Of a DNA stretch of 43,358 bases, positions 1 to 8,672 are shown in pieces; the first letter of the stretch is position 1; every line of letters begins with the position of its first letter. Below the pieces are notes generated by a model. It was not told where the DNA came from. It was given only the letters and a program-made list of their open reading frames with translations, and ran no database searches. Where the stretch lies: assembly GCA_001969505.1 (NCBI GenBank), contig LSSK01000177.1, positions 1-43,358 on the forward strand. Reading direction: 5' to 3'. Origin of the DNA: Zancudomyces culisetae. Taxonomy: Eukaryota > Kickxellomycota > Harpellomycetes > Harpellales > Legeriomycetaceae. Position numbers and translations under genes: made by a program.

Positions 1-1507
1 TGCCTGCATACGATATTCCCAACCCCATAATCGCCGCTGCCTTCAACTCGCTCGCTGCTCCACTATCCGCCAAATATTCACTCAACACCGCCTTGGCTGT
101 GTCTGTCTCGTCTCGGATTCCTGCTGTAAACAACCCAATTCCCAACACTGCTCCTGCCTTAATATACGGCTCGCTCGTATACAAATACTTGTCTATCATT
201 CCCAACCCCTTCTCCACATCCCACATCATCACCAACCCTAACGACGCCACCGCACTCATCATCCCACTGTCTCGGTTCTTGTAGATCCACTCTACCCCGC
301 TTGTCACCAACTTGTCGTTACAAAACCCTGCATTCACAAACCCATTCACAAACGTCGACGCCAAATTGTGTCGCGCACTGTCCAGTGTTGGCCCTGCTCG
401 GCTGCTATTGTTGTCCATATTGCTCTTGTATATATCCTCTGGTACCTTTGGCTCCTCCAAATTCAGCTCCTTCGCCATCTCCAAAAACCGACTAGACAAC
501 TTACTATTCGACATACATTCACTAACCAACTCATCACTTTGCCCTATCTCCTCAATATACTTTTGGTACTGCGCCAACATAAAACTCAGCTGTATCTGCT
601 CCCCTTTGCTCTCTGCCCTTTTGAAATCCTCCACCATCTTCTCCTCATCCCCCAACCGCATACTCACCTCCAAACTCTGCGCTGCTCTCCCATACTTGTT
701 GTACAGCTGCCGTGCCATCTCCAAAAACCTCCGATCCATTGGTGAAGGCATCAATGGCGAACATCCCACCAAATACTTGCTGGTCCGCTCATAGTTATCG
801 CTATCTGCCACCTCCTCCACCGCCTCTATCTCCTCCAACTCTGCTAATAAATCTACCCCCTCCGCCTCGGCATTGTGTGCAAACAAATACTGCACTACCC
901 TTCTGACCAACCCTTCATGCTTCTCCTCTCCTCCGCTCTCTCGGTATCCATCTCCAAGCTCCAACGCCAAATGTCGCACATACTCATGTCCCCAATCAAA
1001 CTCCTCCTCTCCTGACCCTGCCTCAACTCGGTACTTCAAACACTCTCGCTCCCCCTCTCGTGCATACGTCATCCCCAACAACGACAGTATATCCGCCATT
1101 TGCTTCTTCAGCTCTCCTGCTTCTCGTCCTTCATATATCTTCTTTAACGTCTCGTAGTGTCCTCGTAGATATTTTAGTGGCTTTGGTACTGACGTCAAAG
1201 ACCCTGTAGACGTTTTTAACATCCCCCTCAATTGATTCTGTGCCAGCTTGGCTACTCCCTCATCTCCTCCTGTTTCTTTTAATCTCTCTACTATCAACTC
1301 AATCTCTTCTATTAGTTTCTGATCTTCCTCTGACTATTTTTCATTTTATTATTTTACTCTTTTACTCTTAATCCTTTACTCTATTTTTATTATTCTACTT
1401 AAATCTGTACTTACAATCTCTTCCTCCTTCTTATTTTTGTCTACCTTTGCTGTTGCTTGTTTGTCCCCGCCCACTTTGCTCTCCTCCATGTTGGAATTGT
1501 TTGTCAT
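1..1507 (-). CDS. RPN1: 26S proteasome regulatory subunit RPN1/PSMD2, N-terminal half (runs off the window edge)
   Basis: RPN1 is the largest scaffold of the 19S base; it docks ubiquitin receptors, shuttle factors and the deubiquitinase Ubp6. Translation of the minus strand gives about 475 residues of the usual 900 or so. I place the start at ATG 1507. Exon 1 is 1415-1507, encoding 31 mostly charged residues. The intron is 1334-1414 (81 nt, GTAAGT donor, TAG acceptor, phase 0), and exon 2 continues to base 1 and beyond. Family motifs in order are SVPKPLKYLRGHYETLK (about residues 79-95), ADILSLLGMTYAREGERE, WGHEYVRHLALEL, HNAEAEGVDLL, EPKVPEDIYKSN, NLASTFVNGFVNAGF, then proteasome/cyclosome repeats such as IKAGAVLGIGLFTAGIR and AAIMGLGISYAG at the edge. 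The sense strand is strongly purine-rich, with many GAG, GGA and CGA codons, unlike the neighbours. An alternative start is the Met at codon 7. Identity is secure. Confidence 0.93.
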
Positions 1508-1705
1508 CTTGTATCTTTTACGCTCTTATCTTGTACTTATTGTATTCTTATTTACTTTATTATTTTACCTGTATGCTATTTTTAAATCTTTTCTCTCTCT
1601 TTGTATATTTACACAATCTCTTTTTTTTTTTTTTGTAAACTTTTATTAAATTTATTTTTGTTTATTATTTTTATTATTATTATTGCTAATATTTTAGCGC
1701 TGTAA

Positions 1706-1729
1706 ATTTCAATTTCAATTTCAATTTCA
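1706..1729. repeat. Hexanucleotide microsatellite (AATTTC)4
   Basis: Four tandem copies of a TTTCAA/AATTTC unit lie about 200 bp upstream of the RPN1 start, in noncoding DNA. Confidence 0.8.
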
Positions 1730-2068
1730 TACGTAATCATATTTCTTTTTCTGTTTTGCTTTTTTTACCACATAATTACAATGTAGCTATTTAAATAAAC
1801 TTTTTTATTTTATTAAAAACAAACAAACAAATAGCACAACTCCATCTCCTCATACTCTACTACAATTAAACTCTATATATACCAACTAACAACACGAGTA
1901 ATATAATCAAACTCTAGACCAGCTTTTTATTTTATATTTCCATAAATCATATAATTATCTGTATATCTGTATATCTATTACCAAGTTAAGATTTGCATAC
2001 AACTTTGAGTATTTCTAGAGATATATCAAAAATAACTGAAAATAATGTCTAGACAAAAAAACAAAAAG

Positions 2069-2080
2069 GGTTCTAGAACC
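2069..2080. promoter_or_regulatory. Heat-shock-element-like perfect palindrome
   Basis: GGTTCTAGAACC is a perfect 12-bp palindrome whose core TTCTAGAA has the TTC-nn-GAA arrangement bound by heat-shock factor. It lies about 560 bp upstream of the RPN1 start codon. Only two inverted units are present, whereas strong elements usually have three, so function is uncertain. Confidence 0.3.
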
Positions 2081-2396
2081 TAATATTATGTTGCTACTAC
2101 TACAGAATTTTCTTTTTTTTTTTGTTTAATGATCATTATGGTATAATAGATACGTTAGGACTGCGAACTGAGTCTTGTTCTTGTTTTTGAACCGTATCAT
2201 TATTACATTACAATTCAATATATATTTGAATTCTTCTCGTAAACTCCCCCTCCCCTCTCCTCCCCTTTCTTTCTTTCACCCTCCTTGTTTTCTCCCTCTA
2301 ATAACTCGTTATTTTTTGTTTTAACTCTATAATTTCAAAAGAATCCATTCATCCCACCACTACAAAGTTACTACAAGATTCAACACCACACCCCTT

Positions 2397-2430
2397 TTTC
2401 TCCTTCTCCTTCTCCTTCTCCTTCTCCTAT
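2397..2430. repeat. Pyrimidine microsatellite (CCTTCT)n
   Basis: About five tandem CTCCTT hexamers form a pure pyrimidine tract on the plus strand, in the RPN1-PMA1 interval. Confidence 0.8.
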
Positions 2431-2588
2431 CCTACTTGATTACATTATACCTTTTAAGAATTATACTCCCTTCTATAACACACACTCATCCTCTTTCTTT
2501 ACCAACGCTCCAACTCGTTTTTATTTTTCAACCTGTATATATTATTTGAACAATGTTTTTACGTTTTATTGATACCAGTCTTATGATT

Positions 2589-2635
2589 CTATACTCTATA
2601 CTCTATACTCTATACTCTATACTCTATACTCTATA
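2589..2635. repeat. Heptanucleotide tandem repeat (CTATACT), 6.7 copies
   Basis: Six perfect copies of CTATACT followed by a partial CTATA, without interruption. Copy number is likely to vary between strains. It is noncoding. Confidence 0.9.
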
Positions 2636-3217
2636 ATTTTTTTTTATAGTATCAGAAATACTGTAAAGTAGTAATACCCAATTAACATCTAGTAAACGTC
2701 TTTCTTGTTTCTACAGGTTTTTCTCTTTTTTAAGTTTATAAAGCCTTGATAACAAACCTTTCGTCATCAATACAAAACTTGAGTATAGCATTTGATTCTA
2801 TTAATCGTTATCACGGTAGAATTCATCAGATGACTATTCTATTCATCAAATAATATACTCATCCGATCTATCTAATATAATAAGAAAAAATAATACAATA
2901 GCATCAACACCAACAACACCAATAATAACAAGTTTTAGTTGTCTGACTTTTATACCTGATGTTTTATTTTCAAAAGTATTATTAACACACATTCTTTATT
3001 CTTTTCTTCATCCTCCTTGTGAACCTGTAAGTTAATAATATATATTACCAATCTTTTAATATGACTATAATAATTCTTACTCACTCCAAATTGACATATT
3101 TATATTTTCTATTAATATCACCCATTCCATATTTCTTCCCTTCTCTCCTCTCTTCTTTTTAGCACCATTTCTTTTCTCCTTTTCTTTACTACTGATCTCT
3201 CCTCAATATAATGATCC

Positions 3218-3236
3218 TATCGATTAAAAATCGATA
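3218..3236. promoter_or_regulatory. Inverted repeat TATCGATT-AAA-AATCGATA
   Basis: Perfect 8-bp arms with a 3-nt spacer. It is the first of four CGAT-containing palindromic sites within 750 bp. It could be a binding site for a dimeric transcription factor; no known factor is assigned. Confidence 0.4.
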
Positions 3237-3411
3237 CTATGTTGCAATTTGTGTACACTAGTAAATTCCACAACAACCACGATTACACCCAGCTCTTAAT
3301 GGTATTACATAAATTAATTGTCTTAGTATACAATCAATATAGCGCCACATTTTTTCAATTTAACTTTTAGCTTTTTTTTTTTGAATACATCATAATTGGC
3401 AGTGATGATAA

Positions 3412-3421
3412 ATCGTACGAT
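3412..3421. promoter_or_regulatory. Perfect palindrome ATCGTACGAT
   Basis: A 10-bp perfect palindrome with ATCG and CGAT half-sites, the second of the group in this interval. Confidence 0.35.
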
Positions 3422-3659
3422 ACATTTACACAAAGAGATGAATAGAGAAGAGATAAAGGATACTTGTTCGGTTAATATAACCTGTTCCATTTGTTAACAC
3501 CTTACACAAAACCTAGGGTATTTGAGCTTAATTGAAGTGCAGAAATTTTGATTTTCATTAAAAAGTCAGGTGCTCAAAATACGTTATTCTCGGTAATTGC
3601 ATTATTGATTTAATCATCCAAACCTGGCTAACTTGTCTAACTTTAACTTTTCATTTTAA

Positions 3660-3671
3660 CCCCCCCCCCCC
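3660..3671. repeat. Homopolymer run of 12 C
   Basis: An isolated C tract in an otherwise AT-rich region, followed by CACCTCACCTC. The length of such runs is error-prone in sequencing. Confidence 0.9.
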
Positions 3672-3708
3672 ACCTCACCTCAAAAAAAAATTAATAAAAT
3701 TCTACTTG

Positions 3709-3730
3709 ATCGATATGAAATCATATCGAT
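3709..3730. promoter_or_regulatory. Inverted repeat with 10-bp arms, ATCGATATGA-AA-TCATATCGAT
   Basis: Perfect arms with a 2-nt spacer, the longest of the four related palindromes in this interval. It could also form a small cruciform. No polymerase III terminator pattern or coding context explains it. Confidence 0.45.
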
Positions 3731-3959
3731 GAGGAGAGAAGGGATGCTAAGAAGAGAGAGAGAGAAGAAGGGTGTTGATAAGATCAATTTGGAAAAGCAA
3801 TAGTGTATTTTCTTTCCAATAGGGTATTAAAGATACATTCGAATTCCTCTCTCTTTCTCCCGCAACTTTCCAACTTTCCACCTTTTCAACTCTCAACTCT
3901 TGACTCTCAACTCTCCTCCGCCGCTCTCTCTACTTCTCCACCCATCTACATTTCCCGTT

Positions 3960-3969
3960 TTATCGATAA
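3960..3969. promoter_or_regulatory. Perfect palindrome TTATCGATAA
   Basis: The fourth CGAT-centred palindrome of the group, flanked by CCGTT on the left and overlapping AACGG on the right, which adds a second inverted relation around the same centre. Confidence 0.35.
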
Positions 3970-4272
3970 CGGTGAGTCCAAATATACATTTACAGGCCTT
4001 TTTAAATAACTTTGGCCAAATAATAAATTTTACCCACCTTTTCAAAGTTGATTTATTACTTTAAGCTCAAAGCTTGAGTGAGTTGATCATTAATTAATAA
4101 CCAATTTGACACTTTTGCTGGAAATCACCACAACCACCAATCGTTTTTTTATTTATGCGCAGGATAGGATGAAGGAAGGTGTTCAGAAATAAATAAAACA
4201 GAGTAGTTTAACAAGTCAGGGGGTATCAGAATTGAGTGGTGGTAATGACAATGACAATGGTAATGGTAATGG

Positions 4273-4284
4273 TGGTGGCCACCA
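4273..4284. promoter_or_regulatory. Perfect palindrome TGGTGGCCACCA
   Basis: A 12-bp GC-rich palindrome following a run of AATGGT/AATGAC trinucleotide-pair repeats. The half-site GGTGGC resembles the start of the yeast proteasome element GGTGGCAAA, but the A-rich end is missing, so this is only suggestive in an interval that serves RPN1. Confidence 0.2.
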
Positions 4285-5533
4285 ACAAATAATCAAATGC
4301 TTTTCTAATATACTAAACCGGTTTTTTTTCTTTTGTTGAGGTATTTGCGTTTATTTGTGCCATTATTTGCAAATACAAAAACTATCCCGATTTGAAACAT
4401 ACAAAACCAACCCGAAGCCCACATTTCTCACCCCCATCCCCATTCCCCAATTTCCTTTTATTATTTTGCATTTAATGTTATTTATATAAGGTGGTTATTG
4501 GGTTATTTTGGTACATTTGGCTTGTGAAAAAATAAATTTGGTTAACAGGGCATTTACTATATTATCCCGTAAAAATGTATTTGGTACATTATAGTGTCAC
4601 CCATCCCATATATCCCGTTTTTTTTTTCGTTTTCGGGATTGACGGAACCACTAAATGCTCGGTTTATCTGAATGAACCAGTTTAATAACTGTATATGCTA
4701 AATACCTTTTGTACCACTTTATCCTTTTTTTTCTATTTCAAATCGGAATTGTTATACAAAACGCATTATTTTTATTCCGGGGAAAACTCTAATTCAAGCG
4801 ATTTTGCCCAAACTAAAACGTGCCATTTTCTTTTTATAATTTGCGATACGAAAGAAATAAGAAGGACTGGCAGCAAGTTGAGAGAGTGGGCTCAAACACC
4901 CCCCCCTCTCCCTTGGTTTTCACAGTCTGATACCTTTTACCTGTTATCTTTTACCTTTTGCACCACTTTTGCACCACTTTTCTTCATATTTCTATTTTCT
5001 CGGGTGAGCTGGTTTTTGGTGGTACAGTAACAGTCGTTGCACATAACACTTGTAGCAAATAACAAATACAGATAATTCAATTGCTCCGAGTATGTGTATA
5101 CAGTGATATGCAGCTGATTTTTACCACGCCTTTTCTTTTATTTTGAACACAAAGTGAATAAAAAAAAAGACTTATTTTTTTTGGAATATATTAAAAAGAT
5201 ATCCACAAACTAAACTTATCGTGGAAAAATTGTAGATAAGGAAACAATGGATATGAAAAATAGTGTAATAGTTTGGTCATTGTCTTGGTTCGTTCGCGAG
5301 CTGAACATCGTAAACTTATACAAGTTAAATTGTACAACTGAAATGAATAAAACTTTTAATTGCTCAGCTACATATCAATAGTCCAAACAGAAGTTTATGT
5401 TTTTTCTTCAAAGAGATAAGAGTATAATAAATTATACAAGCATTCAAAGGCTCGATCACAGCTCAATAATTTCGGATATTCCCATAGAACAATGAGAATA
5501 GCTACCATTGGGTTTATGATACATACCCACTTT

Positions 5534-5570
5534 TTTGTTTGTGTTTGTGCTTGTGCTTGTGTTTTTGAGT
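5534..5570. repeat. Imperfect (TTTGTG/CTTGTG) microsatellite
   Basis: Degenerate GTTTGTGTTTGTGCTTGTGC hexamer array in noncoding DNA. The same hexamer family occurs in frame in the BEACH gene at 28597-28650. Confidence 0.65.
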
Positions 5571-5607
5571 ATGTTTTTTTGTTTTGATTGTAGTTATATC
5601 ATCTAAG

Positions 5608-5615
5608 TTCTAGAA
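5608..5615. promoter_or_regulatory. Second heat-shock-element-like core TTCTAGAA
   Basis: A perfect TTC-nn-GAA palindrome, about 3.1 kb upstream of PMA1. Eight-bp matches arise by chance in AT-rich DNA, so confidence is low. Confidence 0.2.
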
Positions 5616-8600
5616 TAAATTAATTTATCAAAGTGGGTGAGCATTCGAGACAAAATTTCCACAAGTGTCGAGTTTTCTCACCAAAGATAACAAACAGCGA
5701 AAACAGTGAAGGAGTTTGGATTGTATAGTCGCAATTTTATATGGCAATTAACAATAAATGGCAAGTGCAGGTTGTAATATATCCAGAAAAGGCTAAAGTT
5801 GGGCTAAATTATTTGCAAAATTAGGGCAATCATTTAAAGTGTTTTTTTGTGAAAAAAAAAACCTTCCGTATTTTTTACGAACCCGGGTACAGATTCCTGT
5901 TAATGGTTATTGTGGCAGTATGAAAATCGCGCGAGCCCAAGCCAAAAGTGATATCAGTAGTAGAATATTTATCAAGAGCAGAGCTTTAATATGGAAGATA
6001 AAGGCAAACATTACTTCATCTCTGATATTGGGGATAATTTAATTTCCATTTAGATTGTGCAGTTTAATATATCACCATCTCCCCCAAATTCAAACTGATT
6101 GTTTCAAATAATAAATAGCATCTATTAAAATTAACAAAGAAGAGAAGGGTAGACAAAGGAGAAAGGAGAGGAAAGAGGGGAAAGGTGTTATAAACGAGAG
6201 TCAACATGTGATTTTCGGTAAAATCAAGAATAGTGATGTGAAATTAGTTATTTCGCATTTCACTTTACGCCATACATATAAAAATAAATTCCGGGATGGC
6301 TGGGGAATACGTAACAAATATAAAAAGAAAAGCGGGTTGAGAAAAGGGGGGTGGGCAAGGAGTTTAGAATGTTACTGGTCTTTTTGATCACAGCTAATAG
6401 AAAAGCAAGGGAAATTCAAAATATAGGAGAATTTCTTTAAGTATCATTGTTTTGTTCAGCAAGACGGAGAACGTTTCAGAAAAAAAAAAGTTGAAAAGGG
6501 GAGGGCAAAGACGTTGTACTTTGAACAATCCTATACACCAAAATTTTAATTATTCCTTTTACTATTTCTGCGGTTATTAGATTACATAGTTAAAGCAGTG
6601 TTAACATTGAGGCTGATATGACCTCAATTTTCCACTGACATGATTTGTTTAAAAAAAATTTTTTTTCAAACCAAATTGTACGTAGACAAGTTAGATTGAT
6701 TTTACCCCTAGTTAGATTTGTTTTAGCAGTAGAAACAAACGTCGATTTGTAAGCGCTAAAATTGATCATGGTTTGCAAATATCCGCTTTGATGAAAATAT
6801 AAGAATTGGCGTGGTTTTCAGTGATAAATGCCCGAGAATTTGACCCAACCTTAAGTTTGCGATGTAAATCAAAAGCTGAAAACCAAGTACAACAGTAATA
6901 TCAGAGAAGTGGTGGAACAGGGGGGAGGAATAGTATGGGAAGAGAAAATGAACCAAGTTTTTGATTCTTGTATACTCTGGGTCGTATACTAAAAATCAAG
7001 ACAGGCTTGAATTGGAGCGCATAGTAAAACGTGGAATTATTTAAGAACAGCCTTCTCGTTCTATTCAGCCAAATTATAGGATAATATCTGTCCAAATATA
7101 GCCAGCAATTAAGGCAAAGAGAATAAATATAATAGTTTAAGGATTAAGTCACCATGACAAACAAAGGAAGGCGCATTGGTAGTAATCAAACGAAAAAACC
7201 AATATGTTTGATAAAAAAGAGGAGAGAATACCCTTTTCCTGTAGAAATCGGCTGTAAAATGTAACTCGCCAATTATGTAAACCGCAGATTTGTAATTTAT
7301 GACATAACATCAAGCTAAAATATGATAAATCTCGGATGCACAACCATAAAGTCATTTGGCGAAAACTAATAGCAATTTTGACAATAATTTGCTAAGATAC
7401 GATTAGTTGAAAAGCTAAATAACAAAAAAAAAAGTAAAGTACGGTCACACAATACTCTGCCAATGGGAATATTGATGTTGAATTGAATGCAAGCAAAACT
7501 AAATCCACTAGCGAAATAAATTAAGATACAGCGAGTTTGTAAACAAAATTTCGTTACAAAAAGCGAGGAGCTCCTACTTGTTTTTTTCAAAATAAATAAT
7601 TCCATTGTTTTAATGAATATGACCAATTAAAGGTCTAGAAAATAAAAAGTAGGAAATTCAATGTTTCAAATGTAAATAAAGCTAGTTTAATGGTTCAGAG
7701 TGTTTGTTGATCAAACTGATTTGGATGGAGTGATAGAAACTGTGAGCATAATATTTATATGTTTTTTTACCTGTTTATAGTGATTTATTTGTATAGTTTC
7801 TAGCAATTTCACTAGCAATATTAATTTTTTTTATTATATTGCAATTTCATGGTGAGGTTTTGAATAAACATAGTTTGTAGTGATAAATTCAAAGGTGGAA
7901 ATTCAGCAATATAAAAAAATACGTGGTTAACAACCTTATAAAATCATAAATAGAAAAGTTTAATAGATGAGTTGTTACATAAAGGAAAACAGGACAAAAA
8001 ACGTTTATTTATTTGAGAGATACTAAAGGGTGCAAAAAAAAACTAATTGGGTAAAAGGCGTTTATTTGTAATAAGAGGCTACCAGAACCATCAACAAACA
8101 CATACGAAAAAAAAAGTACCAACTATTAGAATTACACAATATTAAAGCTGATAAGTGAAAATTTTTTTTCTTTTTTTGCCATAAATCGGAAACGTTCTGA
8201 ATAATATAAGGAAGGGTAGAAGCATACATAAATAGAGTAAACATCCCCCTCGATTTCAGAGTAAAAAAAATAACCACTTTTTTTTCTAAAGATATATTTT
8301 TCTGACGATAAGATTTTAATGGAAGAGAAAGAGTCTAGAAGCATAAAAGCAAAGACGCTTGTTTAGGTTGTTAATTTTTTTGAAACCAAAGGAATATATA
8401 ATTGCAGTCAACGTACACAAGACTGATAAGGTGACATAAGGGAAAGTAAAAATCTTTCGGTAACCTCGGGAAATTTTTGATTTTGTTAGAACAAAAGAAA
8501 ACATATTTTTTGAACGTACTTGTAGAGTTCGTGACCAGTTAGGTAGATTAATAGATAGTCCTTTATTTTTCTTTGTACGGCGGAATCTTAAAAGGCACTA

Positions 8601-8672
8601 TACGGGTCGATTCTTAAACCATAAAGAAAAAACAAAATATCTGCTAGAACTAAGCTAACAAACTAAAAAAAA

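Larger units (their letters stand above)
1508..8672. other. 7.2-kb divergent intergenic interval, no recognisable gene
   Basis: This separates the divergently transcribed RPN1 and PMA1. It is AT-rich and full of A and T runs. I see several short tandem repeats, a 12-C run, a group of CGAT-containing palindromes between 3218 and 3969, and two TTCTAGAA palindromes (2071 and 5608). Open frames here reach only about 110 codons, are Phe/Ser/Leu-rich on translation, and match no family I know. I found no tRNA, rRNA or spliceosomal RNA signature. It should contain both promoters; why it is so long is not explained by anything visible. Confidence 0.6.

Noticed and set aside
312-794. Open frame of 160 codons on the plus strand
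   Set aside because: It is antisense to RPN1, whose minus-strand translation matches the family along its whole length.
4695-5030. Plus-strand ATG frame of 111 codons
   Set aside because: Its Phe/Ser/Thr-rich composition reflects T-rich noncoding DNA; it has no recognisable motif, no splice context and no support on either side.
5839-6042. Plus-strand 67-codon frame with RTRVQIPVNGYCG
   Set aside because: It is short, its first listed codon lies in T-rich sequence, and no family or splice partner is recognisable.
2000-8600. Transposon remnant in the long interval
   Set aside because: I found no terminal repeats, target-site duplication, or reverse transcriptase or transposase motif in any frame.
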